From Anaerolineales bacterium (GTDB lineage: Bacteria > Chloroflexota > Anaerolineae > Anaerolineales > Villigracilaceae): a stretch of 64,000 nt of DNA. Position numbers and translations under genes: made by a program. This document shows, in pieces, positions 8,846 through 18,460 of the stretch (position 1 is the first letter of the stretch; each line of letters opens with the position of its first letter). Location: the NCBI GenBank assembly GCA_016932715.1, contig JAFGCG010000001.1, forward strand, positions 1-64,000, in the 5' to 3' direction. The notes under the pieces are model-generated. The model was not told where the DNA came from. It ran no database searches and saw nothing but the letters and a program-made list of their open reading frames with translations.

Positions 8846-10921
8846 TTAATGACAAGTCAATTCAAAAAGCGCCATGCCCGCGTCCCGAAAAACAGGCTTC
8901 CCGCAAGCAGGCAGGAAGATATCCGTAAAGTAATCAAGCGCTTTCCTATGTAGGCCGCGTGGATCATGATAAAAAATAAACCAGCTTGCATCCGGTGAAC
9001 TAAGCATTAAGTGAGTAATTCCAATTTTGTCCAGTTTCCGCGCCAGTTCCTGCGGCGCAGGCGAATCAATTGACAAACGGATCGCCGCAGATTGCTCATC
9101 ATCCGGTATACAGCGTTCATCACAGTAATACCCCCGGCCGTCCCACAAAAAAAGCACCCGGTCATGCGCCGCCAGAGAACTTTGAATGTATAAAACTGTG
9201 CCAAAATTATTGTTTATTCCCTGCAAAACCTGAGCGGTGGACTTTTGACCGATAAAACATCCCCATACACCCGTGTTTTGAATCGTCCCGATTTGATGGA
9301 TCAGGCTCAGGATCATGAGTCCGCCAAGCAATCCGAACTTCAAAAGATTCCTTAGGACTAACGGAGACCTTTCAATTACGACGCTGGTCATAATTGCAGC
9401 AAACGCGCTCAATGGCACGAGAAAACGAACTACTTGCGAAGAAACGGCCCACAAAACAAAATAAAGAGCTGCATAGGCCGGAATCACTTTGAGGATTTTA
9501 TTGGGTTTTGCAACAAAGGGAAAGAAAAAGCTTAGCCACATAGCAGGATGGATTACTTCAATTGGAATTGTGGCGAATCGATCATGATGTGCATAAACAT
9601 TGAAAGGGAGCAGCAGATAATCCAGCCAGGTCTTTCCAGTGCCAAATGTCTGGACGTAATCGTTCAGAACCTGATTCTCCAATGGGTCCCAACCCCGGCC
9701 GCCAAACACCAGCGGATAAACGGGGTTACCGGTCCAAATCCAATTCTTGATGTACCATATTCCCATCACCAGTCCCGCCGAAACTCCAAAGAACAGCAAA
9801 TTGGTCACCCGGCCGCCGATGGGTTGCTTCACGCGTTCGATGGACTTCCATGCCACAATTGCTCCAACGATCAGCAGTATGGGAAGGGAAAGATACTTGA
9901 TGCTTGCCGCGGCACCAGACATCATGCCTGCCAGTACGAGCCACTTGCGCGCCGTCTGGTTTTCATCTGTCAACCATAAACAAACGGCATATATGCTCCA
10001 GAACTCATAACATGCCCAGGCATAATCAACACTAGCCCAGGTTGACCATAAGAGGAATGCTGGAGCACCAATTAAGACGGCTACGGCCATATAGCCGACC
10101 TAGCGTCCCCAAAAGCGGACGCTGAACACATAAACACTGCTCATTAATAAAACAGCATATGTAAGATTAATCAACTTCGCTAAAGGATCCAGGCCAAAAA
10201 TCATCCCAACCAAGAACGGCATTTCTCCCAAAAATGGATAGGCAGAGCGCCATATCTCAGGATCGAAATAAATTCTGCCTTCCGCAAGAAATTGACGGGG
10301 TATCTCCATATGGTACATTAAGGCGTCATAATCCCAAACCGGAGAGGCTGCGTTCACCAACAGTAACGGAATAGATATAAAGATTACCGTTTGCAGTAAA
10401 ACCTCAAACCGACTTCGTCGAACCGGAGAGCAGGATGCTTCAATCGTTGTCGCAGGATCGTTTACGAGTTCAATCAATTCTCGGAATGCAATGGAACCTG
10501 AAATAGCCAGCCACGTGAGAATACCCGGGACATTCAGCCATCCGATCAGCCCGATAATCGTTATCCCCATGGAAAATATGCCAAATCCGACCATCAAGGC
10601 AAGCAAACCGGATTCTATTTTCGATAATAGTGGGAGTTTAAAAAGGCGGAGGCAGAGCTGACCGAGGCCATAGGCACTCAGAAGAACATAGCCATAAAGA
10701 AGCAGCAAAAAGACTATTTCGACCCAGACCAGTGGCCCACGCGCCTGCAGTCCTATATGCGGCATTCTCAAGCGCCAGATCAAACCCGCCCAACAAAGTA
10801 AAAACGCCGACCAGATTTTCAGCGAATGATTTCTTCTTGCAACTGGAGGGCATTGCATGTTTTGAATTATATCAAGGGTGAAATGACAACGTATTGCGAC
10901 CCCGGGATCGAAGAGCTGCAA
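8846..10921 (-). pseudogene. GT-C-like membrane glycosyltransferase interrupted by one amber stop
   Basis: Two consecutive open segments are in the same frame, separated only by a TAG at 10100-10102 (SVRFWGR*VGYMAVAVLIG). Read through, they give one protein of about 690 residues with many helices and the GT-C-type loop WDYDALMYHMEIPRQFLAEG in the first half. The second half starts in the middle of a helix, so neither half looks like a complete protein. The start is uncertain: 10921 is the first in frame, while an ATG at 10858 gives a more natural N-terminus. It may be a recent nonsense allele, a sequencing error or, less likely, a read-through gene. TAG is a normal stop elsewhere in the window. 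Confidence 0.7.
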
Positions 10922-11056
10922 AAGTTTGCATCTCTGTTAGCTGCACTATCCATATTTTTTCTTACAATTAGCCCAAACAAACTATCGAGATCGTGAGATT
11001 TACGGGACTGCATATCCGGTCGCTTCACAATACCAGGAATCATCTTTACAATTCCA

Positions 11057-12562
11057 ATGCAAATGGCGCAGGAAACAAGTGCCCGAACCACCTCGTTTCG
11101 TCCGCGTTTAGCCGATTTCATTTTTATCGCGGTTCTTTTCAACGCGCTTGCCTCCGGCGCGCAGATGCTCAGCATTGACAGCGACCTGGGACGTCACCTG
11201 ACGCTCGGCAATTACATTCTCGACAATCGCATTGTCCCCACCCGCGATCTAGTTTCGCACACATTATCGAATCACCCGCGACCGCCCTACGAATGGCTGT
11301 CTCAAACGCTCTTTGCGCTTGCAAATCGCCTGCTGGGTCTGGACGGGGTGATCCTGTTGACTGCGGTGATCATTGCTGCAACGTTTACGCTGATATTTCA
11401 ATTTGCAAACCGCAGAAGCAAATCGCCGGTTTTTGCCTTTTTGATCACACTCCTGGCTGCCGGAGCATCGAGCTTTCACTGGCTGCCTCGACCCCATATC
11501 ATTACATTCATGTTTTTGGCAATCTGGATCGAAAACCTTGAGCAACTGAAGAGAGGTAAGCCCATCAGGGTATTCGTTTTTCCGCTGACAATGTTATTTT
11601 GGGCAAACCTCCACGGCGGATTCATCTTTGGCATCCTTGCCTGGTTTGCATATGCCGCTGGCTGGCTCTGGGAGAGATGGCAGGGAAAAGCCAATAACCA
11701 GACCGGGATGGCACTGCTGGGAACAGGGTTGCTATCTCTCCCGGCAACAATCACCACTCCCGACCTCTGGCGCAACTGGGAAGCTGTGTTGAACAACAGG
11801 AGTGCATTTATTCTTAATCGCACCGCCGAGACCATGCCGCCCGACCTGACGGATCCTGCCATTTTGCCATTCACAGTCCTGCTTGCCCTGTCAATTCTGT
11901 TTTTTCTTGTAAACAGGAAAACACTTTCAGCGAGTCACTTCTTTTTGATTGCAGGCCTGGGAGGGTTATCTTTATGGATGGCGCGCAGCATTCCACTCTT
12001 TGCAATTGCCTGTGCACCTATATTGTCCGAATCAGGCGGCTCCGCGTTGCTTCGATTAAATGCCTGGTCCAAAATCGAAGAGAGGTTCAGGGAATTTGGC
12101 AAACAGTCTCTGTGGCCCGTCATCCCTCTCATTGCCGTACTCTGCACCGTTGGCTATCTGGCGAACAGGAACTTCAACGAACGTCGATCCGTTTTTGCAT
12201 TCAATCCACGAGTCTTCCCGGTGCAAGCCCTGGACTGGCTGGAAGACAATCCGCAGCCTGGAAACATGTTCAACGAGTTCAACTGGGGAGGCTATATCCT
12301 TTACCGGACCTGGCCCGGACAACTGGTGTTTCTCGACAGCCAAAGCGATTTCTATGGCGAGCCCCTGATGCGTGATTATGATCAGATCATGACCGCCCGC
12401 GGAGATTGGGAAGACCTGCTGGGAAAATATCAGGTGGACTGGGCAATCATCCCAACCCATTCACCGTTCGCCATCGAAATTTCCGGAGATCCTGGTTGGG
12501 AAACCCTTTATGAAGACGAAACAGCCACGATCATCCACAAGTCTCAATCGTCCTTTCCATAA
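11057..12562 (+). CDS. Multi-pass membrane protein, GT-C glycosyltransferase-like
   Basis: A 501-residue protein with about ten predicted helices and a C-terminal soluble domain. The loop after helix 1 reads SIDSDLGRHLTLGNYI, with paired acidic residues as in GT-C enzymes, and a later region has FNEFNWGGYILYRTWP followed by FLDSQSDFYGEP. It is the only plus-strand member of the glycosyltransferase island and ends with a 19-base convergent overlap with the next minus-strand gene. The start could be the ATG at 11057 or 11063; neither has a clear ribosome site. Sugar substrate and acceptor cannot be inferred. Confidence 0.6.
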   Translation: MQMAQETSARTTSFRPRLADFIFIAVLFNALASGAQMLSIDSDLGRHLTLGNYILDNRIVPTRDLVSHTLSNHPRPPYEWLSQTLFALANRLLGLDGVILLTAVIIAATFTLIFQFANRRSKSPVFAFLITLLAAGASSFHWLPRPHIITFMFLAIWIENLEQLKRGKPIRVFVFPLTMLFWANLHGGFIFGILAWFAYAAGWLWERWQGKANNQTGMALLGTGLLSLPATITTPDLWRNWEAVLNNRSAFILNRTAETMPPDLTDPAILPFTVLLALSILFFLVNRKTLSASHFFLIAGLGGLSLWMARSIPLFAIACAPILSESGGSALLRLNAWSKIEERFREFGKQSLWPVIPLIAVLCTVGYLANRNFNERRSVFAFNPRVFPVQALDWLEDNPQPGNMFNEFNWGGYILYRTWPGQLVFLDSQSDFYGEPLMRDYDQIMTARGDWEDLLGKYQVDWAIIPTHSPFAIEISGDPGWETLYEDETATIIHKSQSSFP

Positions 12563-14109
12563 ACAACTACATCAGCCGTTTCGTAGACGACCTTGAATTG
12601 CGTCTTCAGCGCTTCCAAAAAATAAGGAAATGTCCCTGGCATATCAAGAGGCTGACAGTTGTTCGCGCGCAAAACTTTCGAGAGGTAAATATAATCATAC
12701 TGTGAACGATCGATGGCAGAGTCCAGGCAGGAGCCATCACTCGAAGCCAGGCACTCCTGGACAGCATACGTGGATATCACATAATCGGTAAAGTTTTCGC
12801 CCTGAGTCCATTCTGTCCCCTGGACAGTATAGAGACTCTGCCGGCCTGTCAGCGCCGGGAACCATTCAAGCACTGAGTCGCATGAAACCGACGTGGTTCC
12901 CGTCAACACCAGAAAACGGGCGTCATCCGGAGTATGTGAGCGCACCCAGGCCATCGCTTCCTGATCCGGTGGATAGAGGGTAGCGCTGGAAAGCCGTAAT
13001 CCAAATGCGTAGGTGGAAAATACCAGGTAGAGCAGCAGGTACATCATGACGTTGCGCTCGATCGAGGACAGATTCTCGGACTGCTCCGCACGATCTTTCC
13101 CAGCCCAGGCCTGCATCCCCGCCCAAACGACATCCACCAGGCCGACAGCCGCCAGCATCGCCAACGGGATCGCGGCGGGACCCGCGGCGCTGCGGCCCTC
13201 CACAAAGAACGGGATCGCCATCCATAACGGGAGCAGGTAATCCCTGCGGAGGAGGCAGGATCCAATCCCGATCAATCCCAGGACCGCAATGACCGTCGCA
13301 TAGGGCTCCTCTGTAAAGACAAAGAAGACGAGATGAAATACAGCCAGGAGTTTCTGTCCCGTTTGAGCACCTTTGATCAGCGGACCCATCCCGTGATAAT
13401 GAATGACCGTTGCCCACCAGGGGGCAGTGACGATCAAAACGATGATGCCAACAAAGATCGAATTGATAAAGGCAGTCTTTTTGCGCGCGAGCATCAGCCA
13501 TAAAAAGATGGCGGAGACAAAGGTATGGACCGCGGCTTCGGGGTGGCTCAACACAGCCAGCCCGCCAAGAACGCCAGCCAGGAAGACATCGCTGCGGCGG
13601 TTTTCTTCGTACAGGCGTATGACCGTTGCAAGCGTCAATAGCATGAAGAATTGGCCGGGGCTGCGCGTGAGTCCGCCGCCCATGATAAACCACGAGAGCG
13701 CACGCGGCATCAGGGCAAAGAATATCGCAGAGACCGCGGCGTAATATTTATTCTTCAACAGGCACAGCGCCAGCAGATAAAACGCAGGGATGGAAAGTGA
13801 CGCAAAGAAGGCGGGCAGCCAGCGCAGGACTTGCACTGCGCTCAGACCCAGCAAATCCGCCGCGAGCCGCCCGAGATAAAAGCCAAGAGGTGGATAAGCA
13901 TAGGGAATCTTCAGATGGTTATACGTGGTAAAGGCGGGCAGCAAATAACGGCTGGTTTTCAGGTCGTCCACCATGACTGCGAACATGCCCCCGTCGTTGA
14001 TGGGAAAGCCGGCCAACAGAGTCGGGTTGAAACGCATGAACGTGCCAAGCAGAATTGCCAGAAAAAGAAGCAGCGTCGACCATTCCGCACGAGTGATGGA
14101 TTTTTTCAT
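12544..14109 (-). CDS. GT-C-like multi-pass membrane glycosyltransferase (intact paralog)
   Basis: A 521-residue protein with about ten to eleven helices and a C-terminal extracytoplasmic domain. Landmarks are FPINDGGMFAVMVDDL in the first loop, FIMGGGLTRSPGQFF, VLSHPEA and the terminal YETADVVVYG. I start at 14109 (MKKSITRAEW), which has GGAG seven bases upstream, rather than an upstream ATG at 14148. It is the intact counterpart of the pseudogene at 6044-7577. The fold suggests transfer from a polyprenyl-linked sugar on the outer face of the membrane; the acceptor is unknown. Confidence 0.7.
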   Translation of the reverse strand: MKKSITRAEWSTLLLFLAILLGTFMRFNPTLLAGFPINDGGMFAVMVDDLKTSRYLLPAFTTYNHLKIPYAYPPLGFYLGRLAADLLGLSAVQVLRWLPAFFASLSIPAFYLLALCLLKNKYYAAVSAIFFALMPRALSWFIMGGGLTRSPGQFFMLLTLATVIRLYEENRRSDVFLAGVLGGLAVLSHPEAAVHTFVSAIFLWLMLARKKTAFINSIFVGIIVLIVTAPWWATVIHYHGMGPLIKGAQTGQKLLAVFHLVFFVFTEEPYATVIAVLGLIGIGSCLLRRDYLLPLWMAIPFFVEGRSAAGPAAIPLAMLAAVGLVDVVWAGMQAWAGKDRAEQSENLSSIERNVMMYLLLYLVFSTYAFGLRLSSATLYPPDQEAMAWVRSHTPDDARFLVLTGTTSVSCDSVLEWFPALTGRQSLYTVQGTEWTQGENFTDYVISTYAVQECLASSDGSCLDSAIDRSQYDYIYLSKVLRANNCQPLDMPGTFPYFLEALKTQFKVVYETADVVVYGKDD

Positions 14110-14191
14110 TGAGCGTCTCCGTGATGGTTTGCAGTGGGATTCTAACATGATACAAAAACAAACATGTATTAGCAGGAGAGCCTAAAACATC

Positions 14192-14259
14192 AGCCGCGAA
14201 TCTCGCGAATTTCCGCGGATTATTCAAGAAATTCGTGCGAATTCGCGTAATTCGCGGCT
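14192..14259. repeat. Family C palindrome (CGCGAATT words)
   Basis: Perfect 10-base arms AGCCGCGAAT (14192-14201) and ATTCGCGGCT (14250-14259) enclose several CGCGAATT-like words. Related words recur at 58893-58935 and 60800-60835. It sits in the 250-base gap upstream of the intact glycosyltransferase. Confidence 0.7.
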
Positions 14260-14296
14260 AAGACCGCGCGGCACCATCGGTGTCTTCTTTGCTCTT

Positions 14297-14336
14297 AAAA
14301 AGGAACTCACCCTCGAAAATTATTTTCAGGGTGAGT
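14297..14336 (-). terminator. Terminator of the cytochrome oxidase assembly genes
   Basis: ACTCACCCT (14305-14313) pairs with AGGGTGAGT (14328-14336), and on the minus strand the stem runs into a five-T tract. It lies just beyond the ctaB stop. Confidence 0.8.
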
Positions 14337-14357
14337 CAGGCCTGCCGAGTCTATTTT

Positions 14358-15674
14358 TCAGCGCACTGCATCGATCATGATCGCCAGGAAAATAAAGACC
14401 AGATAGGTACTCGACCATTTGTACATCCGCCAGGCAACCTTATTGCCTCCCTGCTTCCAGACTGCCCAGGCAGCATAGATCAACGCGGCCCCGAGCACAA
14501 GCGCTGAAACCAGATAAACAATCCCAGCCAGCTGGAGGATTGGAAGCAGCAGGGTAACAACGATCAATTCAATTGTGTAAATGAAAATCTGCCGGCGGGT
14601 TTCCATTTCGCCGCGTACGACAGGCAGCATCGGAACTCCTGCCCGCTCATAATCGCGCATGCGGACGATTGCCAGCGCCCAGAAATGAGGCGGCGTCCAC
14701 ATGAAAATGATCGCAAACAGGATCAGCGCCGTCCAATCCAGATGGCCCGTAGCTGCGGCATATCCGACCAGGGGCGGGATGGCGCCTGCCCCCCCGCCAA
14801 TGACAATATTTTGCACGGTCGCTTTTTTGAGCCAGAGACTGTACAAAATAACGTAGTAAACAATCCCGGCAAGCGAAAGCAGCGCGGCAAGCCCATTCAC
14901 GAAACAAGCCAGGACGTAATAGCTGATCAAAGACAGCGCCAGCCCAAACGCCAGGCCTTCTGCATTCGTCAGGCGGCCGTCCGCCAGGGGACGTTTGGCG
15001 GTGCGCTGCATGTTCTTGTCGAGTTCACGATCGATGTATTGATTCAACGCGCTCGAGCCGCCGGCTGCCAAAGCCCCGCCGATCAACGTCCACATGGTCA
15101 GGGAAAATGAGGGCCAGGCTTTGCCGCCGATCACAAGCCCGCCATAGGTGGTGATCAGCAGCAAGCCCACGATCAGCGGCTTGGACAAGGCAATGAAATC
15201 CCTGGTGCGCTGGCGTCGATCCAGGGTTGCAGGCTCTTTATTTTCAACAGCCAGCACTCCCGATGTGTACACCAGCAGGAGCAGCGAGACCCACAGCGCG
15301 ACGGAGGTCAGCGTATGCAGCAGAACAAGATGAGCCGGGTAGGATTGTATGACCTGCATCGCGCCCACCAGTACCTGCCCAAAGAACATCACACCGAGGA
15401 TGGTTGTCAGCGGGAGCAGGACGCTCTGGTCACGTTGTTCCCGCCAGGCCTTGCGCAGCACGAGGAACATAAGAATAGATGCCATTCCCACCAGAATTAT
15501 GTGCGTCTGCTTGAGCCAGCCTAATGGCTGATCCGGAGCACAGAAAGGGAAGCCCGCACAGTACGCCGCGGCTCCGGTCAGCGTCACCAGGCGGCCTATG
15601 ACCGTGAGAGCCAGGATGGCAAAGAAGAGAACCAATACCCGGCGTGCAAATGAGGTTTTCAGCGAGTACTTCAT
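14358..15674 (-). CDS. ctaB: Heme O synthase with N-terminal CtaA-like half
   Basis: The C-terminal part (about residues 150-438) is protoheme IX farnesyltransferase of the UbiA family, with the Asp motif NQYIDRELDKNMQRTAKRPL and the second motif region RMRDYERAGVPMLPVV. The first 150 residues hold about four helices that resemble half of heme A synthase CtaA, including GFPFCAPDQP and single histidines (QTHIIL, LLHTLT). The fusion would bring the farnesyl transfer and heme O oxidation steps together, but with half of CtaA the second activity is doubtful. I start at 15674 because its ATG overlaps the SURF1 stop (ATGA). It is the last gene of the oxidase assembly operon. Confidence 0.88.
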   Translation of the reverse strand: MKYSLKTSFARRVLVLFFAILALTVIGRLVTLTGAAAYCAGFPFCAPDQPLGWLKQTHIILVGMASILMFLVLRKAWREQRDQSVLLPLTTILGVMFFGQVLVGAMQVIQSYPAHLVLLHTLTSVALWVSLLLLVYTSGVLAVENKEPATLDRRQRTRDFIALSKPLIVGLLLITTYGGLVIGGKAWPSFSLTMWTLIGGALAAGGSSALNQYIDRELDKNMQRTAKRPLADGRLTNAEGLAFGLALSLISYYVLACFVNGLAALLSLAGIVYYVILYSLWLKKATVQNIVIGGGAGAIPPLVGYAAATGHLDWTALILFAIIFMWTPPHFWALAIVRMRDYERAGVPMLPVVRGEMETRRQIFIYTIELIVVTLLLPILQLAGIVYLVSALVLGAALIYAAWAVWKQGGNKVAWRMYKWSSTYLVFIFLAIMIDAVR

Positions 15675-16414
15675 TTCGATCCTGCTTCCTGTTTTCGCAA
15701 AAAGAACGGATATCCAACAAACAAGATGGTCGCGAACGTAAACCACTGCAAAGCATATCCAAAATGGGGACCTTCGGTCAGTTCGACTTCCGGCTGGAAT
15801 GGGATCGGCGGTTCCGTGTCATCCGCATCAGGCTCGGGCTGGATGTAAACCGGCAAAACGGGATACGGCATCTGACTGGCGATCCGCCTCAGATCGGCGT
15901 TGTTCCAAACCTCCAGCGCTGCGCCGTTTTCCGGCAGCGGATCCGCGATTCCGCCGAAGCGTGGTTTGGCATGCCCAAGCCGGACCTGCCCCGCGACGGT
16001 TACCATGCCGGGCTCGTCATACTTGCGCCAGTCCGCGGGAACGGGATTGCCCTCAGCGGGGATCCAGCCACGATCAACGAGGACAGCTGTCCCTGAGAAG
16101 CGAAGCGGGGTCAGTAAGTGGTAACCATATTGGTCGCCGTAATACTGATTTCGCATGGCGACCTGATTCACAAAGTCATATTCCCCGGTCACTTTTACGG
16201 GCCGCCATTCCATCTCAATGATGTCGCCAGGCTGTTCCTGATTTAAATCCAGGGCAGGCTGCGCCCGCGCGAACTCGAATTGGGCGTTGAACGCGCGGCG
16301 CTGCTCGAGCCGGTCCAACTGCCAGATGCCGAGACGAATACATAACGCCGTCCCCGCAAAAACAAGCAGCGTGGCAAAGAACCACTTGCGCTGGAACATC
16401 TTAAGCAGGAGCAT
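15671..16414 (-). CDS. SURF1 family cytochrome oxidase assembly protein
   Basis: A 247-residue protein with the SURF1 layout: an N-terminal helix, LGIWQLDRLEQRRAFNAQ, a soluble domain with VTGEYDF and VLVDRGWIPA, and a C-terminal helix near GYALQWFTFATI. SURF1 helps heme a reach subunit I of cytochrome oxidase. It overlaps both neighbours (the cupredoxin gene upstream by 14 bases, ctaB downstream by 4), so translation is likely coupled. Starts at 16399 and 16441 are also in frame; 16414 gives a short cytoplasmic tail. Confidence 0.85.
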   Translation of the reverse strand: MLLLKMFQRKWFFATLLVFAGTALCIRLGIWQLDRLEQRRAFNAQFEFARAQPALDLNQEQPGDIIEMEWRPVKVTGEYDFVNQVAMRNQYYGDQYGYHLLTPLRFSGTAVLVDRGWIPAEGNPVPADWRKYDEPGMVTVAGQVRLGHAKPRFGGIADPLPENGAALEVWNNADLRRIASQMPYPVLPVYIQPEPDADDTEPPIPFQPEVELTEGPHFGYALQWFTFATILFVGYPFFLRKQEAGSK

Positions 16415-16901
16415 CTTCTTTTTTCTTGGGAGTAAAAACAAAGCTGTATAGCGCGATCAAAATCGCCATGGGAAGTGCAATGTACAGAATGCCATAAATT
16501 CGCGTACCGGGCGTAAGCGGCTCGCGCACATCCAGTCCAAAATATTGGCCCGGCTGGAACGTGCATTCATAGGCAAAACTTTCTTCCTGATCGAGCGACA
16601 GCTGTGCGGATGAGTTCGCGGGAATCCACAACGGGCCGAGTTTATGATCGACTGAATCCTCATTCCTGACGACCAGCCTGTCGCCAACTACAAAGGTCAT
16701 ATTCTCGGGGATCGACGGCGGCTGTTCGCCACGCGCAATCTGTTCTGCCGTGCCGGGAGGAATGGTCAGAATGATCTCGCGCGGCGCACGTGCCGTGTCC
16801 TGCAAAAAAAGAAATGGCACCTCACTGATCAACACCCCCAGCAGCAGGGCGAGCACAACGGAAAAGAGGATTCTTTTAACCACAAAACTTCTTGAATACA
16901 T
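16401..16901 (-). CDS. Membrane-anchored cupredoxin-like protein in the oxidase operon
   Basis: A 166-residue protein with an N-terminal anchor (RILFSVVLALLLGVLI), a beta-sandwich-like ectodomain and a second C-terminal helix (YIALPMAILIALYSFVF). The ectodomain resembles a cupredoxin: VVRNEDSVDHKLGPLWI supplies a histidine and FAYECTFQPGQYFGLDV a cysteine. The second histidine and methionine of a full type I copper site are not evident. Its position between Sco and SURF1 suggests copper handling or a structural role in oxidase maturation. I do not recognise a named family. Confidence 0.65.
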   Translation of the reverse strand: MYSRSFVVKRILFSVVLALLLGVLISEVPFLFLQDTARAPREIILTIPPGTAEQIARGEQPPSIPENMTFVVGDRLVVRNEDSVDHKLGPLWIPANSSAQLSLDQEESFAYECTFQPGQYFGLDVREPLTPGTRIYGILYIALPMAILIALYSFVFTPKKKEDAPA

Positions 16902-16917
16902 TTTATTCTCACTTACA

Positions 16918-17520
16918 TCATTCGAGCAGCAACTTCAAATCGTGGACAATATCCTCGACCGGCGTGTCGAACGGAAACGACACCCGCAGGTTTCCCTGCT
17001 GGTCGATGATGGTCACCCGCGCGGTGTGGTCCACCAGATAGCCTGCGGCTGACCTGCCCTCCACAACCTCCCGGAACACGCCATAATCATTCCAGGTCTT
17101 TGCCAATTCAGGTTCCGACCCGCTCAATCCAATGAAACCCGGGTTGAAGTGATCGACATATTCCTGCACGCGCTCGGGGGTATCGCGCTGCGGGTCAACG
17201 GTCACAAACAGGACCTGGACCTGATCCGCTTCGCCGCCAAGTTTTTCCAGCGCCTGGTTCAGCTCTGCCATTGTGATTGGACAGACATCCGGGCAGGAAG
17301 TGTAGCCAAAGAACAGCATGACGATCTGACCGCGCATCTCGCTCAGCCGGAAGCTGTTTCCGTTTGCGCGCGTCAGCTCGATCTCCGCGGCGACCGGGTA
17401 TGGCTCGGCATAGGTTGTCCCCCGAAAACTGGCGGGTCTCGAAAAAAGGAACACGCCAGCCGCCACCGCGCCGATCAAAAGGAACGACATCAACCCCACC
17501 AAAAGTAATTTTCTATCCAT
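16918..17520 (-). CDS. SCO1/SenC family copper chaperone
   Basis: A 200-residue thioredoxin-fold protein with an N-terminal membrane anchor. It carries the copper motif SCPDVCP at about residues 74-80 and the third ligand histidine in LVDHTARV at about residue 163, plus VTVDPQRDTPE. Sco proteins deliver or prepare copper for the CuA site of CoxB, encoded just upstream on the same strand. A terminator separates it from the cox structural genes, so it begins a second transcription unit with the cupredoxin-like protein, SURF1 and CtaB. Confidence 0.9.
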   Translation of the reverse strand: MDRKLLLVGLMSFLLIGAVAAGVFLFSRPASFRGTTYAEPYPVAAEIELTRANGNSFRLSEMRGQIVMLFFGYTSCPDVCPITMAELNQALEKLGGEADQVQVLFVTVDPQRDTPERVQEYVDHFNPGFIGLSGSEPELAKTWNDYGVFREVVEGRSAAGYLVDHTARVTIIDQQGNLRVSFPFDTPVEDIVHDLKLLLE

Positions 17521-17596
17521 AGTACTTCCTGAATTTCAACAAACATCTCCCAAAGTCGGCGCAAGAGAGCGCCTCGCCACTTACAATCATACACCT

Positions 17597-17633
17597 GAAA
17601 AACGGGGCGACCTGCAGCAGGCCGCCCCGTTTT
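17597..17633 (-). terminator. Terminator after the cox structural genes
   Basis: AAAACGGGGCG pairs with CGCCCCGTTTT around a short imperfect loop, with a T-run on the minus strand. It separates coxB-coxA-coxC from the assembly genes. Confidence 0.85.
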
Positions 17634-17672
17634 GAATTCGACTAGCTGGCAGTGAAGAATGCCTGCAGGCAG

Positions 17673-18440
17673 CTATCGGACGGCCGTACCGATCAAATAC
17701 AATGCCGGATAGAAGAAGATCCACACGACGTCTACGAAGTGCCAGTACACCGCGGCTGCCTCCACCGGATAATTCCTGGCATCATACAGACCACGCCGGC
17801 CATTGAACCAAATGATTGCGAGCAGGATCAAGCCGGTAAAAACATGGAAGGCATGCATACCGGTCATCATGAAGAAGGCTGCACCCGCGACGCCGCTGTC
17901 GGGCGTTATGCCCTCATGAATGGCAATGCGCCACTCCACCAGGACGACGCCGAGCAAAAAGCCCAGACCCAGGATAAATGTTATCAGGGTGTTGTTCAGG
18001 AAACCGCGGCGGTCGCCGTTATGGATCATCGTTTCACCCCGGTTCATGAAGAAGGATGAGACGAGCAGGACAGCGGTCACGCCCAGGCCCAGGAGTTGGT
18101 TTAGTTCCGGACGTGAGAGCCCAAGCAGGTTAACCCGCATGACCATCAGACCGCCAAACACGAACGAATCCGAGACCAGGAACAGCCACAATCCGAGACG
18201 ATTTGTGCCAGCCTTGTAGTTATAGGATTTGTCGTCCTTCTCGGACTCGAGGTTGAGCTTGTAAATATGCATGTAGTAATACACGACCAGCCCGGCTTTG
18301 ACCAGTGCAACGACAACCAACAGCGGGACAGAATTGAACGAAACCGCGATGAAGAACTCGAGACCCGTCAATACCGCCAGGTAAATGAAAATGATAATCC
18401 CCTGGCTCAACATCGATTTTTTTTCTTGTGTATGATTCAT
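17673..18440 (-). CDS. Cytochrome c oxidase subunits IV and III fused
   Basis: The N-terminal ~75 residues form two to three helices with GLEFFIAVSFNSVPLLVVVA and VVYYYMHIYKLN, as in caa3-type subunit IV (CtaF). The rest is subunit III, with RLGLWLFLVSDSFVFGGLM, TGMHAFHVFTGL and VYWHFVDVVWIFFYP. Total length is 255 residues. The order is IV then III in one chain, whereas they are normally separate proteins. It follows coxA in the operon and would be a structural part of the proton-pumping oxidase. Confidence 0.85.
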   Translation of the reverse strand: MNHTQEKKSMLSQGIIIFIYLAVLTGLEFFIAVSFNSVPLLVVVALVKAGLVVYYYMHIYKLNLESEKDDKSYNYKAGTNRLGLWLFLVSDSFVFGGLMVMRVNLLGLSRPELNQLLGLGVTAVLLVSSFFMNRGETMIHNGDRRGFLNNTLITFILGLGFLLGVVLVEWRIAIHEGITPDSGVAGAAFFMMTGMHAFHVFTGLILLAIIWFNGRRGLYDARNYPVEAAAVYWHFVDVVWIFFYPALYLIGTAVR

Positions 18441-18460
18441 TATTTTTGCCCTACCCAGGA

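Noticed and set aside
6044-10921. Recoding of UAG as an amino acid in the glycosyltransferase island
   Set aside because: TAG ends several intact genes in the window (for example the Gld-like gene at 4012 and MoeA-PBP at 23151), and the first pseudogene also has frameshifts, so decay is simpler.
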